This document shows, in pieces, positions 27,422-36,065 of a stretch of 64,000 nt of DNA (positions are counted from its first letter, which is position 1; the number at the start of each line of letters is the position of its first letter). The stretch is from Chitinophaga vietnamensis (lineage in GTDB: Bacteria > Bacteroidota > Bacteroidia > Chitinophagales > Chitinophagaceae), in NCBI RefSeq assembly GCF_902167635.1, contig NZ_CABHMS010000002.1, positions 434,001 to 498,000 of the forward strand, in the 5' to 3' direction. The translations under genes and the position numbers were made by a program. The notes beneath the pieces were generated by a model that did no database searches, was not told the origin of the DNA, and worked only from the letters and a program-made list of their open reading frames with translations.

Positions 27422-27471
27422 CTAAAACGCGCACAGCTTTATTTCCGTGAATAACAGCTGTCGCGTTTTAG
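27422..27471 (+). promoter_or_regulatory. large leader hairpin before the lipopeptide operon
   Basis: CTAAAACGCG-C-ACAGCT-TTATT (27422-27443) pairs with AATAA-C-AGCTGT-CGCGTTTTAG (27450-27471). This is a 21-bp stem with two single-base bulges and a 6-nt loop, ending 47 bp before the start codon at 27519. It could be an operator for a large dimer or an RNA structure controlling readthrough or translation. It has no T-run, so simple termination is unlikely. Confidence 0.6.
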
Positions 27472-27518
27472 TTCGGCATCCTGCCTATTGCATATTTAAT
27501 ATAGAACGAATTAACCCT

Positions 27519-29651
27519 ATGGATAATATGATACCCGGAAAACCAGTGGTGCTGCTCTCAGAAATGTTACTGCGCTTGCAGCACGAAGTAAATAAAGGCA
27601 TCACCTTCATCAAAAGTGGCGAACAGGAAGTGTTCGTAGCTTATGCACAACTCCTGCAACAAGCCAAACGATGCCTTTACTACCTGCAAAATGAAAGAGG
27701 ATTACAGCCCGGCGATGAACTGATCATACAGGAAGATGATAGTGAGATCATGCTCACCGCCTTCTGGGCCTGCATCCTGGGCGGCATCATCGCCGTACCG
27801 GTATCCACCGGCAATAAGAACGAACATAAACTGAAACTGCTCAAAATACGCGAAACGCTGAAGCGGCCCTACCTCTTTACAGGTAATGAACACCTGCAAA
27901 GGCTCATCGCCTTCATACAATCCGATGTACCGCAAACAGATGTGCTCTCCCTGCAACACAGCACCATCGATGCGGCGCTGTCTTTCGATCATCTCCCCGA
28001 TACCCCCGTATTACACACCGCTGCGGCGGATGATCTGGCCTTTATCCAGTACTCGTCCGGCTCCACCGGATCGCCCAAAGGCGTGATGCTCACCCATCGC
28101 AACCTCTTCTATAATACTACCGATATGGCCGAGCGCATGCAACTCAGCGCCGACGATAAAGAACTGAGCTGGATGCCGCTCACGCATGATATGGGCATGA
28201 TCTGTTATCATCTCACCGGCACCCTCACCGGCTGCATGCAATACCTCATGCCCACCTCGCTCTTCATCCGCCGCCCGCTGCTGTGGATGGAATCCGTGAA
28301 TAAACACCGCGCCACTATTTTATACTCGCCGAATTTCGGTTACGAATATTTCCTGGAAGCGCTGGACAACAAGCCTGCAACGGGCTGGGACCTCTCGTCT
28401 GTGCGCATGATCATCAACGGCGCAGAACCAATATCCGCGGAGGTATGCCGCCGCTTCACCACCCGCCTGCAACATTTTGGTTTATCACCCCTGAGCATAC
28501 AGCCAGGATACGGCATGGCAGAGGCTTCGGTATGCGTAACGCTCAATGCGCCCGGCACGCCCCTGAAAGAGCTGCACCTGCAACGCAATGCCCTCGGCAT
28601 CGGCGATGAAGTGATCAGCGAAGAAAATGCGCAGACCGGTACCATCGGCTTTGTAAACTGTGGTCTGCCCGCCAGGCATTGCCGCGTCAGGATCTGCGGC
28701 GATAAAGACGAGATACTGCGTGCCGGGACCGTAGGCCATATCCAGATCAGCGGCCTCAATGTAACAGAAGGCTACTACCGCAACGAAGCGGCCACCAATG
28801 CCATCCTCACGGCTGATGGATGGGTACGCACCGGCGATCTCGGCTTCCTGCTGCCCAGCGGTGAACTGGTGATCACCGGCCGGCACAAGAATATGATCAT
28901 CCTGCAAGGACAGAACTATTACCATCACGATATAGAACGCATCCTCTTCGACGTGCCCGGCATCGCAGCCGGAAAGATCGTCGCCTGCGGCATTCCGGGC
29001 GATAGCAACGAGAAAGAAAAACTGCTGCTGTTCGTATTGTTCAAAGGACAGCTCAACGCTTTTGCAACGCTGGAAGAGATGATTACAGAGAAATTGGGAG
29101 AGGTGCTGTCGATCATTCCGGATCATGTGATACCGGTGAGAGAAGTACCGAAAACAACCAGCGGTAAAATACAGCACTACGAAATGTTACAGCGCTTCCG
29201 CAATGGCGAATATGATGAAGCGCTGCAACAATTGCGGGAGCTGTCGGCCCAAAACATTATCGCCGCCTGGAAAGACGCTACGCCAGCGGCCCAGGTGCGC
29301 CATATCGAATCATGGCTGCGGGAGCAGGCAGCAGGCCTGATCAAAACAACGCCGGCAGCCATCGACCTCTTGCAGCCGCTCACCGACCAGGGGCTGAAAT
29401 CGTTGCTCGCCGTACAACTCAAAGGCATCATCGAACGGAAACTCAATATCACGGCAGGTATCGGCATCTTGTACCGGTATCCGTCCATAGAAAAACTGGC
29501 TGTATTCATTCACGGGCTGTTATTCCCGCCAGCTGCGGCATCGCCGCAAACGCCCGCTGAGGAAAGCCCGGCGCCCGAAGCGCTGCTCAACAAAGCAGCC
29601 GCTTTATCAGACGAACAGATTGCTTTACTCCTTAATGAAAACTTGTTATGA
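27519..29651 (+). CDS. fatty acyl-AMP ligase fused to ACP (lipopeptide starter enzyme)
   Basis: 710 residues from ATG 27519; an in-frame ATG at 27447 lies inside the leader hairpin and adds non-conserved residues, so I reject it. The adenylate-forming domain (about 1-560) has FIQYSSGSTGSPKGVMLTH, PGYGMAEASVCVTLN and TGDLGFLLPSGELVITGRHK, typical of FAAL rather than amino-acid A domains. A C-terminal ACP follows, with the pantetheine Ser at 628 in DQGLKSLLAVQL. It would activate a free fatty acid as acyl-AMP and load it onto its own ACP for the KS encoded next. The stop overlaps the next start (ATGA), so the two are translationally coupled. It matches the AL-ACP part of iturin/mycosubtilin synthetases. 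Confidence 0.92.
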   Translation: MDNMIPGKPVVLLSEMLLRLQHEVNKGITFIKSGEQEVFVAYAQLLQQAKRCLYYLQNERGLQPGDELIIQEDDSEIMLTAFWACILGGIIAVPVSTGNKNEHKLKLLKIRETLKRPYLFTGNEHLQRLIAFIQSDVPQTDVLSLQHSTIDAALSFDHLPDTPVLHTAAADDLAFIQYSSGSTGSPKGVMLTHRNLFYNTTDMAERMQLSADDKELSWMPLTHDMGMICYHLTGTLTGCMQYLMPTSLFIRRPLLWMESVNKHRATILYSPNFGYEYFLEALDNKPATGWDLSSVRMIINGAEPISAEVCRRFTTRLQHFGLSPLSIQPGYGMAEASVCVTLNAPGTPLKELHLQRNALGIGDEVISEENAQTGTIGFVNCGLPARHCRVRICGDKDEILRAGTVGHIQISGLNVTEGYYRNEAATNAILTADGWVRTGDLGFLLPSGELVITGRHKNMIILQGQNYYHHDIERILFDVPGIAAGKIVACGIPGDSNEKEKLLLFVLFKGQLNAFATLEEMITEKLGEVLSIIPDHVIPVREVPKTTSGKIQHYEMLQRFRNGEYDEALQQLRELSAQNIIAAWKDATPAAQVRHIESWLREQAAGLIKTTPAAIDLLQPLTDQGLKSLLAVQLKGIIERKLNITAGIGILYRYPSIEKLAVFIHGLLFPPAAASPQTPAEESPAPEALLNKAAALSDEQIALLLNENLL

Positions 29652-32600
29652 TCACCCGAGATGAAAGAATAGCGGAACTCAGTCCGCTGCAGAAAGCCTA
29701 TCTTAAAATTGAAGAATATAAAGCAAAGCTGAACAAGCTGGAAGATAAAAGCCGCCACTACAGCGATGTAGCGGTAATCGGCATGGCTTTGCGTTTCCCG
29801 CAGGCGGATACGCCCGCAGCTTATTGGGAAAACCTGGTGAATGGCCGTGATCATATCCGTCCTTTTCCCGAACAACGCGCCGCTGATGTTACGGATTACC
29901 TGCGTGCCAGCGGCAAGCCGGCCGTGACTTTCCGCGAAGCGGCCTATCTCGACGAGATCGATCATTTCGATCACCGCTTCTTCAAATTCAAACAGAAAGA
30001 AGCCGCGCAGATGCACCCCCTGCAACGCCTGTTATTACAGGTGTCGTGGCAGGCAATGGAAGATGGCGGCTACCTCGATAACAGTGATGAACAGTGCCGC
30101 ACGGGCGTATACCTTGGTATCTCCGGTGACATCACCTATAGTCAATACCTCGATATGATCGCTGCCAGCGATCCGCAGTTAGGCCCGCTTGCACTTACCG
30201 GTAACAACAATGCCATCAGTTCCAGCCGCGTATCTTATTTCCTCGATCTGAAAGGTCCGGCCATCACCATTGATACGGCCTGCTCTTCTTCGCTGGTGGC
30301 GATTCACCAGGCCTGCAAGGCTTTGATGAATGGCGACTGTGAAATGGCGCTGGCAGGCGGCGGCCGCGTGTACCTGGTGCCTGAAAAAGGGAGGTATGAA
30401 GTAGGCTTTGAATCGCCCGCGGGCAGAACAAAAGCATTCGACAATGCCGCTGATGGCGCTGGCGTAGGCGAAGGCGTGGCGGTGGTATTACTCAAACCGC
30501 TCGACAAAGCCATCGCTGATGGCGACCGTATACACGCTGTGATCAAAGGCTCCGCCATCAACCAGGACGGCACCTCTGCGGGTATCACCGCGCCTAATCT
30601 CGCCGCGCAGGAAGCCGTATTGAAAAGCGCCTGGCAAGCTGCGGGCATCACGCCAGATACGATCACGTACATCGAAACACATGGCACCGGCACTGCGCTC
30701 GGCGACCCTATTGAGTTCCAGGCATTGCAGGAAGCCTTCGGTACGCAGGCGCCTGCCGGACAATGCGCGCTCGGCGCCGTGAAAAGTAATATCGGCCATC
30801 TCTTTGAAGCCGCCGGTATTGCAGGATTGATCAAATGTGTGCTGGCACTGCAACACCGCCAGCTGCCACCGCTGATCAATTATCATACGCCTAACCGCGA
30901 AATAAAATTAGACGCTTCTCCTTTTTATATCAACACCACCAATGTAGACTGGAACCCGCCAGGGCTGCGCCGTTGCGGCGTCAGCTCCTTTGGTATCAGC
31001 GGTACCAATGCACATGTGGTGCTGGAAGAATATACGCCCGCATTGCCGCATACCAATGGCGCCGCGGTTGCGCCACAGTTGTTTGCTTTGTCGGCCGCCA
31101 GCCGGGAAGACCTGCTGGTACTGGCCGCAGCCTATGTGGCCTGGCTGGGCGCTAAAACGGATGCCGACCTCGAAAGCGTCTGCTATTCCACTAATACCGG
31201 CCGCGCGCACTATCCGTGGCGATTGGCGGTGGTAGTGGATTCAGTCGCGCAGTTGCAAGAGGCGTTGCGCAAGCCCGAAGCAATTTTACAGGAAGCGGCC
31301 AGTCGCTCTCGCATCAACGGCTATACGAATATACAGGAGCTGGCAGCCTTGTATATGGAAGGAGGGATGATCAAATGGTCGTTATTGTATAATGGCAAGA
31401 AGATACAGAAGATCAAACTGCCGCCTTATCCGCTCAACCCTGTGCGTTGCTGGGTAACTTACGACCCGTCGAAAACCGCGGTGACAGCAGCGCTGGCGCC
31501 AGCGGCGGCTATAACGCCAACGTATACACGCGAATCAGTGATCGCCGCCCTGCGTATCATGATCGCAAAAGATACCGACCTGCGGCCGGAAGATATACAG
31601 GAAGATGCAGACTTTTTCCAGCTGGGCCTCGACTCGCTCATCATCATGCAGTTGATACAGGGCATCCGCAAAGAATGGCAATTGCAGCTGGAGATGTCGC
31701 AATTTTATGAGAAGCTGAATACGCTGCGTTTACTCACCGATCATCTTCTCGCCAATGCCAATATTACAACAACAGCACCGGTGCAGGCCGCGCCAGTGGC
31801 GGCCAATACCGTAGCGGCCAAACCCGCACAAATCAATTACTACGTACCTTATAAAGAAGTACAGAAAAAATCGGATCATAATCTTACGCCGCAACAACAG
31901 CAGCACCTGCAACAGCTGGCAGCGCGTGTAAATCAGGCCACCGCGAAGAGCAAAGCCTCCACACAGCAGTATCGCAGCGTGCTGGCCAATAACAGGAATG
32001 TAGCCGGTTTCCGCCCCGAGCTGAAAGAGATCACCTACCAGATCATCGCGGAAAGCGGCAACGGCGCCAATATCACCGACCTCGACGGCAACCGTTATGT
32101 AGACCTCACCATGGGCTTCGGCGTAAACTTGCTGGGGTATAATCCAGAGTTCATCAAAGCCGCACTGATGGCCGAGTTACAGAAAGGCTTCCCCGTAGGC
32201 CCGATGGTAGAAACTGCCGGCAAGGTAGCCACGCTGATGCATGAAATGACCGGCGTAGAACGTGTAGCGTTTTACAATTCCGGCTCCGAAGCCGTCATGG
32301 TAGCGCTGCGACTGGCAAGGGCCACCACCGGCCGTAACAAAGTGGTGCTGTTCAAAGGTTCCTATCATGGTACTTTCGATGGCGTACTGGCGCTCGCCAG
32401 CGCGCTCGATCCGGCCTCTTCTATCCCGCTGGCGCCGGGCATTGCAGACAATTACGTGAGCAATGTGACCGTGCTGGATTACGCTACGCCGGCATCGCTG
32501 GAATTTATCCGCGCGCATGCGCATGAACTAGCCGCCGTACTGGTAGAGCCGGTACAGAGCCGCCGCCCGGATATCCAGCCGCGCGATTTCCTCCATGCTA

Positions 32601-34579
32601 TCAGGGAGATCACCACAGCTGCCGGCGCCGCCATGATCATGGATGAGGTGATCACCGGCTTCCGCATCCATCAGGGCGGAGCGCAGGCCTGGTTTGGCAT
32701 CAAGGCAGACCTGGTGACCTATGGCAAGATCACCGGTGGCGGCATGCCCATCGGCATCGTAGGCGGTACCGCGAAATTTATGGATGCGGTAGATGGCGGT
32801 ATGTGGCAGTTCGGAGATCAATCCTATCCCGATAAGCCCACCACCTTTGTGGCAGGCACTTTCAACCAGCACCCGCTGGCCATGCAGGCGTCTTTACAGA
32901 TGCTCACCTACCTCAAACAACAGGGGCCGGCCTTACAGGAAAATCTCAATGCCCGCACCGCTGCACTCGCGGAAAGGCTCAACAAATATTTTGCAGAAAA
33001 ACGTGTACCCGTTAGCGTAGTACATTTCGGTTCGCTGTTCCGCTTTGTGCTGAAAGGCAACTGGGAGCTGTTCTACCAGCACCTGCTGGCCAACGGCGTA
33101 TATGTGTGGGAAGGCCGCAACTGCTTCCTCTCCACCGCGCATACCGATGAACACATAGAGTACATATACAACGCCGCTGTGCGCGCCATCAATGAAATGC
33201 TGGAAGGCGGCTGGGTAAGCGCCGAACAAAACGTACAGGCGTCACTGTTAGCCGTGCCCTTTACGGAAGAACAGGAGCAGCTCTATGCCCTTGCGGTATC
33301 TGATCCGCATTCTTCCAGCGCCTTCAACGAAAACCAGGTGGCCTCCCTGCAAGGAACGCTTGATATTGCCGCCTTGCAGGAAGCCGTACAAACGGTCGTA
33401 AACCGCCACCAGGCGTTGCGTACCGTGAAAGTGAACGAGAAAGGGATGTGGATCGCGCCGAAAGTGGAAGCATCTTTCCACCTTGCGCAAGGGCCGGAAC
33501 TGGCTGCCATCGCGGAAGAAGGCAAAACCGTTACGGAATGGCTCACCGAAAAAGGCCAGCAGCCTTTTGATCTGCAACAAGGACCTTTCATTCGTTTCCT
33601 CTTGTTGGAAGAGGGGCCGCAGCTTCATCAATTGCTGATGACAGCGCACCACCTGGTAGCTGATGGATGGTCGATAGAGCTGATCTGGAGCGAGATTGGA
33701 CAGGCTTATTCTGCCATCACCGGTAAAGAGCCGGTATCCTTGCCTGCGCCCGTGCCGATCGCGGCCTTCAATCACTGGCAGGAACAGCAGCAGGCGCAAC
33801 ACAGCGCCAGCCGCGAGTTCTGGCAGCAAGAGTTTAAAAAAGATTATCCCGCCATACAATTACCTGCTGATCACCTGGCCGCCGCCAACAACGGCAAACA
33901 GGGCGACAGCTTCACCCTCACCATCGAGCCGGAACTGAAAAAACAATTGCAGGCATTTGCCCAACAGGAAAAGATGACGCTGTTCAACATCATGCTGGCA
34001 GCCTATAACATCCTGCTGTATCGCCTCTCCGGGCAAGACACTTTTGTGATAGGTATTCCGTCTGCCGGTCAGGCGCAAATGGGAGAGGCCTGCCTCGCCG
34101 GGCAATGCGTACGCATGTTGCCTTTCTATAGCCAGGTACAGCCGGATAAAAGCATCCGTGATTATTTACTGGAGATACGTACACGTTTGTCGGATATCAT
34201 CCGCCATCAGCATTGTTCCTTCAATGCCTTGCTGGAAGCGGATACGCAGCTGGCGCCGCCGCGCATCGCTACCGAGATAGATATGAACAGCGTGAAGAAT
34301 CATTTCCGTTTCCGTGATCTCGGCGTAGCCGTGTCTTTCCCGCCGGTGCAATATGTGAAGTATGATCTCAGCATCAGCATCATCGAGTTGGATGAACAAT
34401 TGTATGCGGGCTTCTACTTCAACACCAATCTGTTCAACCGGCAAACCGTGGAGCACTGGGCATCGTGTTATACCAGCCTGCTCGCCGACATGGCCGCCGA
34501 CCCCGCAAAAGCAGCAGGGGAGCTGGCCATGAACGATGAAGAAAGCGAACGTATTTTTTCTGCCTGGAACAATTTGTAG
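29648..34579 (+). CDS. PKS-NRPS hybrid: KS-ACP-aminotransferase-C, AT-less
   Basis: 1643 residues. The KS (about 40-460) has its active Cys212 in DTACSSSL, then HGTGTALGDP and NIGHLFEAAG. The KS is followed by a linker, but no AT domain: nothing resembles GHSxG and only about 170 residues precede the ACP. The ACP Ser is 663 in LGLDSL. A class III PLP aminotransferase (about 770-1200) has Lys1027 in YGKITGGGMP and IMDEVITGFR. A C domain ends the protein, with HHLVADG from H1334. This layout (FAAL-ACP, then KS-ACP-AMT-C) is that of MycA/ItuA, which extends a fatty acid by one malonyl unit and aminates the beta-keto group to a beta-amino fatty acid. A malonyl transferase must come in trans (FenF in mycosubtilin); none is in this window. 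No KR, DH or MT is present. Confidence 0.93.
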   Translation: MITRDERIAELSPLQKAYLKIEEYKAKLNKLEDKSRHYSDVAVIGMALRFPQADTPAAYWENLVNGRDHIRPFPEQRAADVTDYLRASGKPAVTFREAAYLDEIDHFDHRFFKFKQKEAAQMHPLQRLLLQVSWQAMEDGGYLDNSDEQCRTGVYLGISGDITYSQYLDMIAASDPQLGPLALTGNNNAISSSRVSYFLDLKGPAITIDTACSSSLVAIHQACKALMNGDCEMALAGGGRVYLVPEKGRYEVGFESPAGRTKAFDNAADGAGVGEGVAVVLLKPLDKAIADGDRIHAVIKGSAINQDGTSAGITAPNLAAQEAVLKSAWQAAGITPDTITYIETHGTGTALGDPIEFQALQEAFGTQAPAGQCALGAVKSNIGHLFEAAGIAGLIKCVLALQHRQLPPLINYHTPNREIKLDASPFYINTTNVDWNPPGLRRCGVSSFGISGTNAHVVLEEYTPALPHTNGAAVAPQLFALSAASREDLLVLAAAYVAWLGAKTDADLESVCYSTNTGRAHYPWRLAVVVDSVAQLQEALRKPEAILQEAASRSRINGYTNIQELAALYMEGGMIKWSLLYNGKKIQKIKLPPYPLNPVRCWVTYDPSKTAVTAALAPAAAITPTYTRESVIAALRIMIAKDTDLRPEDIQEDADFFQLGLDSLIIMQLIQGIRKEWQLQLEMSQFYEKLNTLRLLTDHLLANANITTTAPVQAAPVAANTVAAKPAQINYYVPYKEVQKKSDHNLTPQQQQHLQQLAARVNQATAKSKASTQQYRSVLANNRNVAGFRPELKEITYQIIAESGNGANITDLDGNRYVDLTMGFGVNLLGYNPEFIKAALMAELQKGFPVGPMVETAGKVATLMHEMTGVERVAFYNSGSEAVMVALRLARATTGRNKVVLFKGSYHGTFDGVLALASALDPASSIPLAPGIADNYVSNVTVLDYATPASLEFIRAHAHELAAVLVEPVQSRRPDIQPRDFLHAIREITTAAGAAMIMDEVITGFRIHQGGAQAWFGIKADLVTYGKITGGGMPIGIVGGTAKFMDAVDGGMWQFGDQSYPDKPTTFVAGTFNQHPLAMQASLQMLTYLKQQGPALQENLNARTAALAERLNKYFAEKRVPVSVVHFGSLFRFVLKGNWELFYQHLLANGVYVWEGRNCFLSTAHTDEHIEYIYNAAVRAINEMLEGGWVSAEQNVQASLLAVPFTEEQEQLYALAVSDPHSSSAFNENQVASLQGTLDIAALQEAVQTVVNRHQALRTVKVNEKGMWIAPKVEASFHLAQGPELAAIAEEGKTVTEWLTEKGQQPFDLQQGPFIRFLLLEEGPQLHQLLMTAHHLVADGWSIELIWSEIGQAYSAITGKEPVSLPAPVPIAAFNHWQEQQQAQHSASREFWQQEFKKDYPAIQLPADHLAAANNGKQGDSFTLTIEPELKKQLQAFAQQEKMTLFNIMLAAYNILLYRLSGQDTFVIGIPSAGQAQMGEACLAGQCVRMLPFYSQVQPDKSIRDYLLEIRTRLSDIIRHQHCSFNALLEADTQLAPPRIATEIDMNSVKNHFRFRDLGVAVSFPPVQYVKYDLSISIIELDEQLYAGFYFNTNLFNRQTVEHWASCYTSLLADMAADPAKAAGELAMNDEESERIFSAWNNL

Positions 34580-34598
34580 TGATTGAAACCCTATAAGC

Positions 34599-36065
34599 AT
34601 GAACATCAGATCAGGAAAGATTTTACCTGCCGTAGCTGCAGATAAGATAGCCGTGATATATGGCGCTACCCGTCTCACTTATGGCGCATTGGCCGCCGAA
34701 GTGTGGAACAACGTAGTGCTCCTCAAAGTAACCGCCGGCAGGCCGGTATTCATCATCGCCAGCGATCCCGTGAAACGCGTAGTGCTGGCCCTCAGCGTGA
34801 TAGAGGCCGGCGGCTATTGCTGCTTCCTTCATCCGCAGGCGGATGATACTTTCAAACAACAGGTGGCCGCCTGGCCCGACGCCGTGGTGCTCACCGAAAA
34901 AGACCATAGCGCGCAGCTGGCGCATCCCAACAAGATCATCTACGACGCACAGGGATACATTATCCCTTCCACTCTGGTGATGGACGAAGCTGCACCACCT
35001 TACGCCACACAGGGCGGCATCCTGCTGCGCAGCACGCATGCGGCGCCTGCGGCCTTCCTCGTGGAACAGCCTGCCCTGGCCGAACACCTGGAACATACCA
35101 TCCGCGAGTTTGGCATCAATGAAAATGAACAATTGCTTACGGATACCAGGCATCAATACCACGACCTGCTGGAATGGCTGCTGCCGGCCATCGCCGCCAA
35201 AGCAACCATCCATTTCATGACGAATGAATGGCAGCCGCATAACAGCCAGGCATTGCTCAAACTCAATGTACATGCACTGCGCGAATGGCTGCATCATCCG
35301 GAAAGATATGCGCACATTGCTGCGCACCGCCTTGTGATCAGCAGCGATCGTAAAGTGAACCGCCATCTCCTCAAAGCCTGGCGCAAACAGTACCCGCACA
35401 TCCCCGTGGTGTCGCATACCTGGCAACCCAATGGCCTGCCCATCTCCGTTGCTAGCGGCCATCTCGATGCGGAAGAAGAAAGCCACATCGCCGACAGCAT
35501 TCCTTTGCACAAGCCTTTCGGCAAAACCCGCATCATGGTGCTGGACGAACAGAAAAGGGCCACGCCGGTGAATGTGAAAGGCAGCCTGCTCGTACAACAT
35601 AATTGTCTCGTACGCCCGGTGATGTTCAAAGCGCACAATGCGCCGGCCGTACCCACAGGATACAATGCCCGCTTCGTTTCTGGCGGAAAGATACAGTTGA
35701 TCAACCAGCAACACCGCGAGCTGCAACACGGCAACCAGGTATTTGCACCGGATGAAACAGAAGAAATCGTACAGGCGCACCCGTTAGTATACCATTCGGC
35801 CGTTGTACAATTTTTCCATGAAGGGGCCAGCACGATTGCCGCCTTTGCCGCGCCCCGCGCCGGCGAACGCCTTACGCCCGCAAGTCTGCGCCAGTGGCTG
35901 AGCGTGCACATCCCCGCGGCGCGCATGCCCAGGTATTTTGTGGTGCAGCCTTCTTTGCCGCTCCTGCCGGATGGCAATGTGGATACGGCTTTGCTGCAAT
36001 TGCCGCCCGACCGCTACGATAGCCAGGCTGCCGCCAGCGAAAGCGAAAGCCGCATCATCGCCATC
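34599..36065 (+). other. degenerate, probably inactive adenylation domain
   Basis: About 490 residues align with an A domain from its start (LTYGALAAEVW, VIEAGGYCCFLHP), and the right length is kept with no stops. The catalytic motifs are gone. The P-loop YTSGSTGxPKG is replaced by ILLRSTHAAPAAF, and the YGPTE region by SHTWQPNGLPI. There is no Y-x-TGD motif and the QVKIRG hinge is lost. The final NGK becomes DGNVDTALL, so the A10 lysine is missing. The frame has been maintained, which suggests a structural role. Confidence 0.88.

Larger units (their letters stand above)
26452..27518. other. long gene-poor region upstream of the lipopeptide operon
   Basis: About 1.07 kb without a convincing gene. 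It is AT-rich at the left. It holds a TAAATTTG match to the -7 consensus (26707-26714) without a fitting -33, an operator-like dyad (26878-26898), a possible relic of a signal-peptide coding sequence (26945-27042) and a large hairpin close to the first gene (27422-27471). It should contain the promoter and leader of the 36-kb plus-strand operon. Confidence 0.6.

Noticed and set aside
30990-31530. Acyltransferase domain between KS and ACP
   Set aside because: Only about 170 residues, with no GHSxG motif or AT substrate motif; it reads as a post-KS linker.
34623-35780. 385-codon open frame on the minus strand
   Set aside because: Antisense shadow of the degenerate A domain; no motif, no start context, no neighbours on that strand.
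34599-36065. Frameshifted pseudogene of an A domain
   Set aside because: The frame is open throughout and joins an intact T domain, so it is a degenerate domain within a live gene, not a broken gene.
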